From Candidatus Latescibacterota bacterium (GTDB lineage Bacteria; Latescibacterota; UBA2968; UBA8231): a stretch of 64,000 nucleotides of DNA. The position numbers and the translations under genes are program-made. Shown piece by piece: positions 19,101-27,286 of this stretch (its first letter is position 1; each line of letters opens with the position of its first letter). Location of the stretch: contig JAJEFJ010000104.1 in assembly GCA_022820485.1 (NCBI GenBank), positions 178,968 through 242,967 of the forward strand, in the 5' to 3' direction. The notes under the pieces were generated by a model, which saw only the letters and a list, made by a program, of their open reading frames with translations, was not told the origin of the DNA and did not search any database.

Positions 19101-20200
19101 ACACCGACAGGACATCGCTTCAGGAACTGATCGAAAGAAAGTTGTCCCGGGAGAGCATGAACGACGCCCAGCGTGTGCGTTGGTTGGCGGCGGGCATCAT
19201 CGTTTCGTCGGGGACGTACAATACTCTCCTGAGAGATTTCGTACGGGGTCGAGAAGGCCGGATTATGCATCTAACGGCGTTTTTTTACCCTCAAGCCTCC
19301 GCGCTCTTCTCATTCGGTGAGTCGAGGCTTGCGTATGAGTTGGAGATTCCAGTATTGGAGATTCTCATACACCTCGTCGGAAGCTATGTCGGACCCGATA
19401 AGTGGCACGAGGAAGGACCGGTGACGCCTGTAATGCGAGTCTCTCGCCTTGTCAACGACCTGATACAACGTCTCGCCGCTTCTCCCACCAAGGACGCGAG
19501 TGACGCCTTGGATCGCCTTCTTGCCGATCCAGCACTATCCCGCTGGCGCGACGTACTATCGCGGGCGCAAGATACCCAACGCGTAACTTGGCGCGACGCC
19601 AGCTATCGCCACCACACTATCGAGCAGGTCTGCCAGACATTGAATGACGGTACGCCCGCCAACCCTGGCGACCTCGCAGCCCTCGTGATGGATCGGTTGG
19701 ACGAGATCGCTCGCAAGATTCGTGGCGGTTCCACTTCCGATTGGCGTCAGTATTGGAATGTCGATCAATACAATCGACCGACATGCGAAAAGCCAGAGGA
19801 CGCCTGCCGCGATAATCTGTTATCGGATTTACAAAATAGGTTAGAGCAATTAGATATCGACGCCCAACCCGAAGGCCAGTACGCCAATGACAATCGAGCC
19901 GATATTCGAGTTTCATACGGGGATTTTCAGGTGCCGGTGGAAATCAAAAAGAACATGCACCGCGATCTCTGGAGCGCACTACGAAACCAATTGATCGCCC
20001 AGTACACGATTGATCCGAACACAGACGGCTACGGCATCTACTTAGTATTCTGGTTCGGCAAAGACCGCACGCAGCCACCCCCCTCCGGCACCCGCCCCGC
20101 TAACGCCGAGAAGCTAAAAAACCGACTAGAAGCGACCCTATCGCCCGACGAAGCGCGCAAGATCTCGGTCTGCGTGATCGACGTAAGCCGACCAGACTAA
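16121..20200 (+). CDS. Large NACHT/STAND-like NTPase with C-terminal PD-(D/E)xK nuclease motif
   Basis: 1359 residues. The N-terminal NTPase has Walker A GDPGAGKTT at 41-49 and Walker B LFIDGLDEIR near 86-95, the FIDGLDE form seen in NACHT ATPases, then a winged-helix-like segment. Residues about 330-1150 are alpha-helical with no recognised family, as expected of a STAND sensor. The C terminus has D1261 (ADIRV), E1274-x-K1276 (VEIKKN) and Q1290, a PD-(D/E)xK nuclease pattern. This suggests an NTP-dependent sensor coupled to DNA or RNA cleavage, as in bacterial NACHT/Avs-type immunity. That function is inferred from architecture. It overlaps the DUF4143 gene by 4 bases and ends 12 bases before a convergent gene. 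Confidence 0.75.
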   Translation: MSMIVLRTCTEISARNEDQHREKKSRPLEAFRDVPAYVLLGDPGAGKTTTFEAEREVLGEKTYLITARDFLTFNPQSHPEWRDKTLFIDGLDEIRVGANDARTPFDQIRGRLDELGKPRFRLSCREADWLGANDQKHIESVSSDSRVTVLRLNPLTDSDIADILNERPDIGDAQTFIALAKDRGVDGLLANPQTLNMLADVVAQGGGWPKSRKETFEMACGQMVREHNEEHQAAQASNSPPAPDRFLDAAGRLCAVQLISGAAGYTLRGQADEDYPALDQCNYDSSEALRSALATKLFKGASNNRFTPVHRHIAEFLGARHLAGVINSGLPARRVISLIAGEDGTVVTEMRGLSAWLAAHCKDARADLIERDPIGVGLYGDIREFSTDEKRALLESLHHERVRLRSVFLKTAPFGALVTPDMEPVIEEILTDNNLIQDNQMFTEFVLDVLTKGEPLPSLSELLLKIVRDDTWESDINTLALDAFIHNCSDSEDKMSKLKALLEDIQNGSASVSNNELLGTLLTQLYPQELPPEEVWDYLNSGSTGRYCLFWEIDLIEKSSDEQVGELLDHLQQRLPSLRLALDVWDLSDLLLKLLVRGLKAHGEELETKRLYDWLNANFAENQDEFWGSDEEAIQEIRLWLEQHPEVQKAVVMEGLERWHESDEWQHFVFNGYHRLYGASPPPDFGCWCLKQAVSMADTKPRVAKLLLEWAFSAHTDQIGNEGLSLEVLQEYTQRNETLAAYLNQLLTPPSTSPRQQELQERDRQYAEDRNQQEEQWLEYVRSNEAALRENRAAPSLLHKIADKYFGRFFRRSGDAGLKAIEGWLQGDRALIDATLQGLQGMISREDVPDIDEILGLQKRGRMHYLDLPFLAGLAELERIAPEEDLSRWDDDRIRKAIAFYYCTPHMDYLPGWYRRLLAVRPEIVAEVQVQFATCEFRRGHEHVIYKLRELAHDPAHAQVAKYASLPLLCAFPTRCKLKQIQSLDYMLWAAIQYTDRTSLQELIERKLSRESMNDAQRVRWLAAGIIVSSGTYNTLLRDFVRGREGRIMHLTAFFYPQASALFSFGESRLAYELEIPVLEILIHLVGSYVGPDKWHEEGPVTPVMRVSRLVNDLIQRLAASPTKDASDALDRLLADPALSRWRDVLSRAQDTQRVTWRDASYRHHTIEQVCQTLNDGTPANPGDLAALVMDRLDEIARKIRGGSTSDWRQYWNVDQYNRPTCEKPEDACRDNLLSDLQNRLEQLDIDAQPEGQYANDNRADIRVSYGDFQVPVEIKKNMHRDLWSALRNQLIAQYTIDPNTDGYGIYLVFWFGKDRTQPPPSGTRPANAEKLKNRLEATLSPDEARKISVCVIDVSRPD

Positions 20201-20212
20201 TCGCAACAATCG

Positions 20213-20605
20213 CTATCCGGCGTCTTCAATCGGCTGGTGGAAGTAGTAACAAAGCCCATCCGGGGCGACTACAAAGAAAACCTGATACTTTTTCCCATCG
20301 AGTTCATCCACGCGCCAATTGCCCGTCTCGACCCCGTTCGCCTCTATCTCGTCGCGGGCCTTGTGGATATCATTCACCAGAATAGCCGCGCCTTCTTGGC
20401 TGGCGTCGCCGCCATTGACCGCAAACCCAATCTGCACACCGTCGCGTTCGAGAATGACCGTCGGCACGGGATCGTCGCGCCTTTCGACCTCCACGAGTCC
20501 AAAGGCCGCGCCGTACCACGTTGCGGCTTGGTTGAGGTCTTCCACCGGCAAGGCGAGAACGTCCTCGGCATATGGAAAAGCGGCTTCGTATAGTTTCTCT
20601 GTCAC
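20213..20605 (-). CDS. VOC-superfamily (glyoxalase-like) protein
   Basis: 130 residues from a GTG start with GGAGGAACAAGAC upstream. The fold signature is clear: DVLALPVEDLNQAATWYGAA at the start of the beta-alpha-beta unit, VILERDGVQIGF in the middle, and KYQVFFVVAPDGLCYYFHQP at the end, as in glyoxalase/bleomycin-resistance/dioxygenase proteins. The substrate cannot be told from sequence; members detoxify, bind or cleave small molecules with a divalent metal. It is convergent with the NACHT-nuclease gene and co-directional with the Fic gene, about 68 bases apart. Confidence 0.75.
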   Translation of the reverse strand: MTEKLYEAAFPYAEDVLALPVEDLNQAATWYGAAFGLVEVERRDDPVPTVILERDGVQIGFAVNGGDASQEGAAILVNDIHKARDEIEANGVETGNWRVDELDGKKYQVFFVVAPDGLCYYFHQPIEDAG

Positions 20606-20673
20606 GTCTTGTTCCTCCGATCAATGAAAAGTAAAGATACCACACTTCCTCGTCGTGGATGCGCTAGTCGTGG

Positions 20674-22209
20674 TTAATCGCCCGACTGAACCATCTCATC
20701 ACCGAACTCGGATTGCAGGGCCTGTTCCATGGAAGCGATCTCTTCAGTCGATAGATAGTCGAAGTGAGTTGCGCGTTTGCGTGCGGAAAGGCGGCCCTTG
20801 TTTTGCAGGCAGAAGCGAATGAAGAGATCGATCTGCCGGTCGGGCATATCCACGATTTCTTGGATCGCTTTCTTGGTCTCGTCGTAGTTGGCCAAGAACG
20901 CCAATTCAGCGGCGAGTTCCGCATCAATGGTCTGCTCGATGAAGCGAAAAAGCGCCTCTGCCTGCGGTGTCATGTCGATATAGCGGTACCATAGGGCGGT
21001 ATCGTTGTGCACCATCAAGCGACCATCGGCATCGATCGCGTGTTCTATCAGGGGCATCAGCTTGCGGGAAAATGCTTCCAAGGAAGCATCGTAGTCGGCA
21101 GCGTTTCTCAGCATGGTTGCCGAGATGGGAAACATGACGCCCTTGGGTGTAAAGCCACGGCGGGCGAGAATGTTGTGGATCAGGAAGCGGTGGATTCGAC
21201 CGTTGCCGTCCTCAAAAGGGTGCAGAAAGACAAAACCATAGGCGATGGCCGCGGCCTGCATCACTGCCGGCACATGGCCTGCTTCCATGCGTTCGTGGGC
21301 CGCCAGCAAGCCCTCCATCAAGCCGGGTAAGTCGGCAGGTACCGGGCTTACAAAGTGGATGTGTTCTTTTTGCCAAGCGACCGTCTCCCCAACGAAGTTC
21401 TGAGTCGCTCGGTAGTCAGCCTCGCGAAACCGTGCATCGACAATGCGGTTTTGCACCTCGACCAACTGCGCTTTGCGACAAAAGTCCTCTTGCTCCGCCA
21501 GTTGTAGCAGCGCCACGAAACGCTCAGTTCGGGTTGAGGAGGGATTGACCTGTTCGATTGCAAACGACGATTTGGTCTCCTTGGTGTATAGGTAGCCAAG
21601 GGCGCGCTTGAGCAAGGCTGGATCATAGCGAGACACGATGCGCTGACATCGCGCGGGCAAGTCGGCTGTTTCAAGGTCGCGCAGGGTCGCAGTGCGGCGA
21701 ATAGTTGGGCAGAATCGGCAGTCGCCGAGCAGGTTGTCGTTGATCCGTTGACGGCGGATTGGGCGGGCAGAAGCGATTGTGTAGTACGCGTCCGGTTCGA
21801 GTAGATCGATGTAGTTCCCTCGCGTTAGATCGTCCAGCGGCAGGGTCTTGCCGGTCAGAAACTCGTAGAGAAACCACAATCTCCGGGCATACTTACCAGT
21901 CGGTTTGGACTGGACGTATGCGAGGAGTTCATCCGCTTCCATCTTCTCGAACAAGCTGGCGAGAATCGCGAGATTGGTCCCGTCGTACTTGAGCGCGAAT
22001 TCAAGGTGATTGCCCAGTGTTTCCCCAGGCCAGTACTTGAGCGGGTAGATTTCCTCGATGACATCTTCACGGGCGTTGACTCGGTGAATTCCGCTGATAG
22101 TCACCTTGGATTGGTGCCAGTTCGGGATGGTATCGAGATTGTACCGCTCGATCAGTGCGGCATACCCGGCAGGCCTAGGTGTCGGTCTCTCTTGGGCGGT
22201 TTTAACCAC
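20674..22209 (-). CDS. Fic-domain protein (AMP-transferase family)
   Basis: About 511 residues. The Fic motif HPFEDGNGRIHRF (starting near residue 330) is intact: catalytic His, the Asp-Gly-Asn-Gly-Arg phosphate-binding loop and the second Arg. Such enzymes usually transfer AMP or another nucleotide to a target side chain. SSFAIEQV, before the Fic core, resembles the (S/T)xxxE(G/N) inhibitory helix but with Gln in place of Gly/Asn, so the enzyme may be self-restrained. The C-terminal part looks helical/winged-helix. GTG at 22209 is favoured because TGGTGGAG lies 6 bases upstream; TTG at 22224 is the other option. A good promoter lies 34 bases further upstream. Confidence 0.85.
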   Translation of the reverse strand: MVKTAQERPTPRPAGYAALIERYNLDTIPNWHQSKVTISGIHRVNAREDVIEEIYPLKYWPGETLGNHLEFALKYDGTNLAILASLFEKMEADELLAYVQSKPTGKYARRLWFLYEFLTGKTLPLDDLTRGNYIDLLEPDAYYTIASARPIRRQRINDNLLGDCRFCPTIRRTATLRDLETADLPARCQRIVSRYDPALLKRALGYLYTKETKSSFAIEQVNPSSTRTERFVALLQLAEQEDFCRKAQLVEVQNRIVDARFREADYRATQNFVGETVAWQKEHIHFVSPVPADLPGLMEGLLAAHERMEAGHVPAVMQAAAIAYGFVFLHPFEDGNGRIHRFLIHNILARRGFTPKGVMFPISATMLRNAADYDASLEAFSRKLMPLIEHAIDADGRLMVHNDTALWYRYIDMTPQAEALFRFIEQTIDAELAAELAFLANYDETKKAIQEIVDMPDRQIDLFIRFCLQNKGRLSARKRATHFDYLSTEEIASMEQALQSEFGDEMVQSGD

Positions 22210-22242
22210 GGAATGCTCCACCAAAACGATTATTCAATGAGA

Positions 22243-22270
22243 ATTATTGTTACAATATGGGTTATGTCAA
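22243..22270 (-). promoter_or_regulatory. Sigma-70 promoter with internal palindrome upstream of fic
   Basis: On the minus strand, a perfect TTGACA (22265-22270) and AATAAT (22243-22248) are spaced by 16 bases. The palindrome ATTGTTACAAT (22246-22256) overlaps the -10 box and spacer and could be a repressor site. Confidence 0.55.
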
Positions 22271-22333
22271 GAAAAATAGTTACAGACAACGCTGTGGACT
22301 GTTGTACAATTCGGTATGTATGAATAAAGCGAA

Positions 22334-22497
22334 TCGCGGGCGTTCGTCGGCGCAGGAGTGCAGATCGCCGCGTTGGACATAGAGGCGGAGGCTGGCGCAG
22401 CCTTGGCCGAGAAGGAGGGCCAGAGCCGCTTTTCGAGGCCGATGTGGCCAGCGACGAGGTCTGCACTCAGACCGTGGGACAGACTATCAAGGCATGA
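22334..22497 (+). pseudogene. Fragment of a short-chain dehydrogenase gene, frameshifted
   Basis: In the 287-base gap between fic and the antitoxin gene, the plus strand encodes GVQIAALDIEAEAGAALAEK, then, after restoring one T in the TTTT run near 22431, FFEADVASDEVCTQTVGQTI before a stop. This matches the NAD(P)-specificity loop (ALDI) and the next strand (FxxDVxD) of classical SDR enzymes. The glycine-rich nucleotide loop and the whole catalytic part are missing. It reads as the relic of a gene interrupted when the flanking accessory genes arrived. The assignment rests on pattern recognition of about 50 residues. Confidence 0.5.
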
Positions 22498-22511
22498 GAG
22501 AGCAAGGGGCG

Positions 22512-22841
22512 CTAGACTGCGACGACCCGCTGGTGTCCCTTTGCGTTTTCCGCCGGCGTAATGCGAATTTCGACATTGCGATTAAGTCGGTTGAGAAATG
22601 CAAATAGCCGTTCCACGCTGAAACGGTCAAAATCCCCGTTCTTCAGGCGCGACACATCCGCCTGATCAACGCCGAGGAGTTCCCCAGCTTTTGCCTGCGT
22701 CAGTTTCCGTCCCGCGATAATGCGGTAGATTTCAACGGCGAGATCGGCCTTCAACAATTCGCGTTCTGCTTCTGCTTCAGGGAACCCAATGTCCTTAAAC
22801 ACATTCCCAGAGCTTTGCTCAAACCGAATGTTTTCAGTCAT
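22512..22841 (-). CDS. HigA-type XRE antitoxin
   Basis: 109 residues. A helix-turn-helix runs at about 48-70 (LTQAKAGELLGVDQADVSRL), followed by RFSVERLFAFLNRLNRNVEI, the pattern of HigA/XRE antitoxins paired with Gp49-type toxins. It overlaps the upstream toxin gene by 8 bases, giving the inverted toxin-first order typical of higBA. It should bind the toxin and repress the shared promoter; an inverted repeat lies just before the toxin start. Confidence 0.85.
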   Translation of the reverse strand: MTENIRFEQSSGNVFKDIGFPEAEAERELLKADLAVEIYRIIAGRKLTQAKAGELLGVDQADVSRLKNGDFDRFSVERLFAFLNRLNRNVEIRITPAENAKGHQRVVAV

Positions 22842-23208
22842 TTTCTATCTCCATCGCTCTTATCCTGTTCAATCGCTGTCGAATCAAATCAATCTCTTTT
22901 TTCGGAGTGCTGCTGCGACGAGTAGACTTCTTTTGGAACGCATGAAGCACATAAATGGTCGCGCTAATTCTAACGGCATAGACGGCGCGATAGGTGTCCG
23001 TGTCGTAACGGGCGACAATCTCCAACACGCCCGGACCGAGCCCCCGCAACGGTTTTGCTCTTGGATGTTTCTCTCCTTGCTGAGCAAAACGCAGGGCTTC
23101 ACCGACGATTCTCCTCGCAGCTTGGGGAAAACTTCGGACTTGTTCACGAGAATCTCCAACCCATGTTACGTCTCTCAGGGCCGCATTCAAAATACCGCTT
23201 CTCCCCAT
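22834..23208 (-). CDS. HigB/RelE-superfamily toxin (Gp49-like)
   Basis: 124 residues. DSREQVRSFPQAARRIVGEA, then KPLRGLGPGVLEIVARYDTD and YRAVYAVRISATIYVLHAFQ, give the phage Gp49-like/HigB signature. RelE-superfamily toxins of this type cleave mRNA, usually at the ribosome. The C-terminal STPKKEIDLIRQRL helix is also standard. It is first in a two-gene operon with the XRE antitoxin. The start has no ribosome site and lies 3 bases from an inverted repeat, so the transcript leader must be very short. It is divergent from the type IIG restriction gene. Confidence 0.85.
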   Translation of the reverse strand: MGRSGILNAALRDVTWVGDSREQVRSFPQAARRIVGEALRFAQQGEKHPRAKPLRGLGPGVLEIVARYDTDTYRAVYAVRISATIYVLHAFQKKSTRRSSTPKKEIDLIRQRLNRIRAMEIEND

Positions 23209-23210
23209 CT

Positions 23211-23228
23211 TATGGTAAACTTATCATA
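23211..23228. promoter_or_regulatory. Inverted-repeat operator between higB and the type IIG gene
   Basis: TATGGTAA-AC-TTATCATA, an 8+2+8 inverted repeat with one mismatch, ends 3 bases before the toxin ATG on the minus strand. It contains a possible minus-strand -10 (TATGAT). This position is typical of a HigA-type autoregulatory operator, and it also lies upstream of the divergent restriction-modification gene. Confidence 0.45.
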
Positions 23229-23281
23229 CTATGACAGATTACGGCGAAGAAGTCAACGCTTTTTCACCCAGAGGAACTGAT

Positions 23282-26200
23282 ATGCCCGGCCAGCTATTCA
23301 CCCACTACTTCCTCACCGACGGCATAAAGGCTACGGCTGAGTGGCAAGCGTCTCTCGTTCAGCCAGAGGCGTTTATTGCGTTCAAATACGGCGTTGTCCG
23401 GCATCACGACGCCCTCAGCCGTTCCCGAAATCCCAACGAAGCTCGCACGGAGGAAGAGTTGATTCGTCCGGTTCTGGAGCTATTGGGATGGACCGAGTAC
23501 GTACCTCAGCCAAGTGCGGCCGGCCATGAGGACATTCCCGATCATCTGCTTTTCGCTGACGCCGACTCGAAGGCGCGGGACGGGAATCCCTTCCAGTACG
23601 CTACAGTAGTTGAAGAGAGTAAGCGCTTTGGGCTTGCGCTCGACAGCCGGGACCGGAATGATCGGGCGCAGCGTGGGACGCCGCACGGTCAGATTCTCCG
23701 ATATTTGGCGACGGCTGAGAGCGAGTCGGAGGGGCGCATTCGCTGGGGTGTTCTCACCAATGGCAGCGTCTGGCGGCTCTACGACTATCGTGCCCGGCCG
23801 CGTGCCAGCGGTTTCTTTGAAGCCGACTTGGCCGAACTGCTCCAGCCCGGCAACGAGGATGGTTTGCGCGTCTTTCACCTGCTGTTTCGCCGCGAATCCT
23901 TCACGCTGCGGGACGGGGCCACGAGTACGTTTCTCGAAGAGGCGCTAGCTGAGGGTCGGCGCTATGAGGAACAGGTCGCGCAGGATCTTTCGGGGGTGGT
24001 GTTTGAGCGGGTGTTTCCCAATCTCGTCGATGCGCTTGTGCAGAAGTCGGAGGAAAGCCTCGTCGCGAGCCGGGATGCGGCGTTGATCTTTCTCTATCGG
24101 CTGCTGTTTGTGCTCTATGCCGAGGATCGGGGGCTATTGCCGGTCAACGATGAGCGATACGACGACTATGGTTTGCGCAAGCCTGTCCGCGATGACATTG
24201 CGAGCAGGATGGCGGCTGACGATACGTACTCGGCGATTGCTACCAATTATTACGACCATCTGACGACGTTGTTCAAGCTCATCGACAAGGGCGACGAGTC
24301 TATTGGTTTGCCGCCCTACAACGGCGGGCTATTTGCAGCAGAAGCCGCTCCGTTGTTGGAAACGGTCCGGCTGGCCGATGAAGAAATTGCGCCCATCATC
24401 TACGATCTGAGTCACGCCGAGGATTCGCAGGGCGTGCGGCGCTTTGTCAACTACCGCGATATGTCGGTGCAGCAGCTTGGCTCGATCTACGAGCGGCTAC
24501 TGGAGCGCGAGCCGGTGCGCGATGACGACGGCAACATTTCCATTCGTCCCAATCCGTATGCCCGCAAGGACAGCGGCAGTTTTTATACCTCTCAGGAACT
24601 TGTCGATCTGATTGTCGAGCGGACCTTGAAGCCGCTGGCCGAAGAGCGGCTACAAGCCTTTGAGGACAAGGCCGCCGTGCTTAAAAGCGAACGCCGATCC
24701 AAGCAGGAACGGCGGGAGGAGATTGAGCAGCTTGATCCGGCAGAGGCCGTACTAGACCTCAAAGTTTTGGACCCGGCGATGGGCAGCGGGCACTTCCTCG
24801 TCACTGCCGTGGATTTTCTGTCGGATTATATCGCCGAGTTGATTGAGTACGTCCCTTCGGTTCCGGAGTGGCTGGATGGTGAGTACGCGTCGCCGCTGGT
24901 GGGGCGCGTGGCGGCGATTCGGGAGGACATTCGCGAACGGGCCAACGAATCGAACTGGGTCTTGGACGAGGCACAGCTTACCGACCAAGCCATTATCCGC
25001 CGCATGGTGCTCAAGCGCTGTATTTACGGGGTGGATAAGAATCGGTTGACGGTCGAGTTGGCCAAGGTGTCGCTGTGGCTGCACAGCTTTACGGTGGGTG
25101 CGCCGCTGTCTTTCCTCGATCATCATCTGCGTTGCGGCGACTCGCTGGTTGGCCTGCGGGTGCGGGATGCTACCGATGAATTACACCGGCTCGGCGGGAT
25201 GTTTGCCAGTAGCGCCATTGCCGGGGCAGAGACAGCTACCGACGGGATGCAGCGGATTGAGGAGATGTCCGATGCGGACGTGGCCGAGGTGCAGGAGTCG
25301 GCAGAGCTGTTCGACGGGGTGGAGGAGACGACCGCTGATCTGCGCGGCTTGCTCGACTTTTTGTGTGGCTGGCGTTGGCTGACGGCGGGCATGAAGAGGG
25401 ACGAACGCGCTGAATTTGAGGGGCCGTTGGTCACGACGCTCGGTCAGCATACGGCGAATGCTTACGAACTTTTGGCACAAGGGCCAGCGGAGAACATTTC
25501 CGACTTTTCCGAGCTATGGCACAAGGCCACGTCCATTGCCAATCGCGAGGACTTCTTGCATTGGGAGGTGGCCTTTCCGGGGGTGTGGCATAGGTGGCAA
25601 GAAAGCCGTCCGCAAGGTGGATTTGACGCGGTTATTGGCAATCCGCCGTGGGATCGGATCAAGCTGCAAGAAGTCGAGTGGTTTGCAACTCGTGACCGAG
25701 ACCTCGCGCTGGCACCGACGGCGGCGGCGCGGCGAAAGGGCATTCAGCAGTTGCGCAAACAGGGAGCGTCTCTTGCGGCTGAGTTCGACGCGGCCAAAGC
25801 GCAGGCCGAGCGCCTGAGTCAAGTGGTGCGCTCCGGTGGCGATTATCCGTTGCTCAGCGGCGGCGACATCAACTTGTATTCGCTATTCGTCGAGCGGTCT
25901 ATGAGCCTGATTAAGCCGGATGGCTTTGTCGGACTGTTGACGCCGTCGGGCATTTACGCCGATAAGACGGCGGCCCGGTTTTTTCAATCCATTTCGACTA
26001 GCGGACGGATAGGCGGCCTGTTCGATTTTGAGAATCGTCGTCTCGGAACAGACCTGCCGCCTTTCTTCCCGGATGTGGACTCTCGCTTCAAATTCTGCGC
26101 CCTCATCGTAGGCGGCGAGGAGCGACGATTCGACCAGACCGAATGCGCTTTCTTTCTCCACGATACGAAAACGGTCCATGACGAAGACCGCTGTTTTCCA

Positions 26201-27286
26201 TTGTCGCCGAAAGATTTCGCCCGCGTGAATCCGAATACTGGCACCGCGCCCGTGTTTCGCAGTCGGAAGGATGCCGAGATTACGCGCCGCATCTACGAGC
26301 AGCATCCGGTGTTGGTGAAGCGTCTGCAAAGTAAAAAGAAGCGTGCGTGGCGGGTGAAGTACTCCACAATGTTTCACATGGCCAATAACTCCCACCTCTT
26401 CCGCACTTCCGAGCAACTCGAAACCGAAGGTTTCTATCCTGTCGAGGGCAACCGCTGGAAACGGGGCGAGGAACTGTATTTGCCGCTGTACCAGGGCCGA
26501 ATGATTCGTCAGTTCGATCATCGAGCCAATTCGGTGAAATACAACCCAGACAACACTATTAATCCGTATCTGAGCGTCGCTGTCACTGAAGCCGAACACG
26601 CCGATCCAGCATTTAGCCCCATGACACAATATTGGGTTCTAGAACAGGAAGTGAGTGGCAATATGCCCGACAGGCTTAGCTGGACTATTGCGTATAGGCG
26701 TATAGCACGTCCAACAGATGCTAGAACCATGATTGCAGCCGCTGTACCAAAAATCGGCTTGAGTGACAGCATCTTCCTTTTGATGCCGGAGAAAAATTTT
26801 TCCGCAGCCGACGCTTGCCTACTCATTGCGAATCTCAACAGCTATTGCTTCGATTATGTGACGCGCCACAAAATGCCAGGGACGAATCTGAGTTGGTTCA
26901 TCGTCGAGCAACTCCCCGTCATCGTCCCCGCCGACTACGACCGCTCCTTCGGCGTGACGACCGCTCGTGACCTCGTCCGCGACCACGTCCTCCGCCTCAC
27001 GTACACCGCCCACGACATGGCCCCCTTCGCCCGCGACCTCGGCTACGACGGCGACCCCTTCATCTGGGACGAAGAGGAACGCCGCCACCTCCGCGCCCGC
27101 CTCGACGCGCTCTACTTCCACCTCTACGGCCTGTCGCGGGACGACGCCGAATACGTCCTCGACACCTTCCCCATCGTCCGCCGCGAAGACGAAGCCGCCT
27201 GCGGAACCTACCGCACCCGCGATATGACGCTGGCGTATATGAACGCGCTGGCCGCGGGGGATACGGAAGCGGTGGTGGCGGTGTAG
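23282..27286 (+). CDS. Type IIG restriction-modification enzyme (Eco57I-like, single polypeptide)
   Basis: About 1334 residues. The N-terminal segment has EEELIRPVLELLGW, IPDHLLF and VVEESKRF, a PD-(D/E)xK nuclease pattern. An N6-adenine methyltransferase follows, with motif I LDPAMGSGHFL (Asp near 497) and motif IV IGNPPWDRI (Asn near 787). A C-terminal target-recognition region is followed by FxxDLGYDGDPFIWDEEERR. It would methylate and cut DNA at one asymmetric site. The N-terminal nuclease and lack of Pgl/Brx partners argue against a BREX PglX. ATG at 23282 is chosen because CAGAGGAAC precedes it; an upstream ATG at 23231 in the same frame lacks a ribosome site. Confidence 0.85.
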   Translation: MPGQLFTHYFLTDGIKATAEWQASLVQPEAFIAFKYGVVRHHDALSRSRNPNEARTEEELIRPVLELLGWTEYVPQPSAAGHEDIPDHLLFADADSKARDGNPFQYATVVEESKRFGLALDSRDRNDRAQRGTPHGQILRYLATAESESEGRIRWGVLTNGSVWRLYDYRARPRASGFFEADLAELLQPGNEDGLRVFHLLFRRESFTLRDGATSTFLEEALAEGRRYEEQVAQDLSGVVFERVFPNLVDALVQKSEESLVASRDAALIFLYRLLFVLYAEDRGLLPVNDERYDDYGLRKPVRDDIASRMAADDTYSAIATNYYDHLTTLFKLIDKGDESIGLPPYNGGLFAAEAAPLLETVRLADEEIAPIIYDLSHAEDSQGVRRFVNYRDMSVQQLGSIYERLLEREPVRDDDGNISIRPNPYARKDSGSFYTSQELVDLIVERTLKPLAEERLQAFEDKAAVLKSERRSKQERREEIEQLDPAEAVLDLKVLDPAMGSGHFLVTAVDFLSDYIAELIEYVPSVPEWLDGEYASPLVGRVAAIREDIRERANESNWVLDEAQLTDQAIIRRMVLKRCIYGVDKNRLTVELAKVSLWLHSFTVGAPLSFLDHHLRCGDSLVGLRVRDATDELHRLGGMFASSAIAGAETATDGMQRIEEMSDADVAEVQESAELFDGVEETTADLRGLLDFLCGWRWLTAGMKRDERAEFEGPLVTTLGQHTANAYELLAQGPAENISDFSELWHKATSIANREDFLHWEVAFPGVWHRWQESRPQGGFDAVIGNPPWDRIKLQEVEWFATRDRDLALAPTAAARRKGIQQLRKQGASLAAEFDAAKAQAERLSQVVRSGGDYPLLSGGDINLYSLFVERSMSLIKPDGFVGLLTPSGIYADKTAARFFQSISTSGRIGGLFDFENRRLGTDLPPFFPDVDSRFKFCALIVGGEERRFDQTECAFFLHDTKTVHDEDRCFPLSPKDFARVNPNTGTAPVFRSRKDAEITRRIYEQHPVLVKRLQSKKKRAWRVKYSTMFHMANNSHLFRTSEQLETEGFYPVEGNRWKRGEELYLPLYQGRMIRQFDHRANSVKYNPDNTINPYLSVAVTEAEHADPAFSPMTQYWVLEQEVSGNMPDRLSWTIAYRRIARPTDARTMIAAAVPKIGLSDSIFLLMPEKNFSAADACLLIANLNSYCFDYVTRHKMPGTNLSWFIVEQLPVIVPADYDRSFGVTTARDLVRDHVLRLTYTAHDMAPFARDLGYDGDPFIWDEEERRHLRARLDALYFHLYGLSRDDAEYVLDTFPIVRREDEAACGTYRTRDMTLAYMNALAAGDTEAVVAV

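Noticed and set aside
22225..22511. tRNA, small RNA or CRISPR in the gap
   Set aside because: No cloverleaf, no repeats. The content is instead a promoter and an SDR fragment.
23282..27286. Interpretation of the restriction enzyme as BREX PglX
   Set aside because: No Brx/Pgl partner genes are nearby, and the N-terminal part carries a nuclease motif as in type IIG enzymes.
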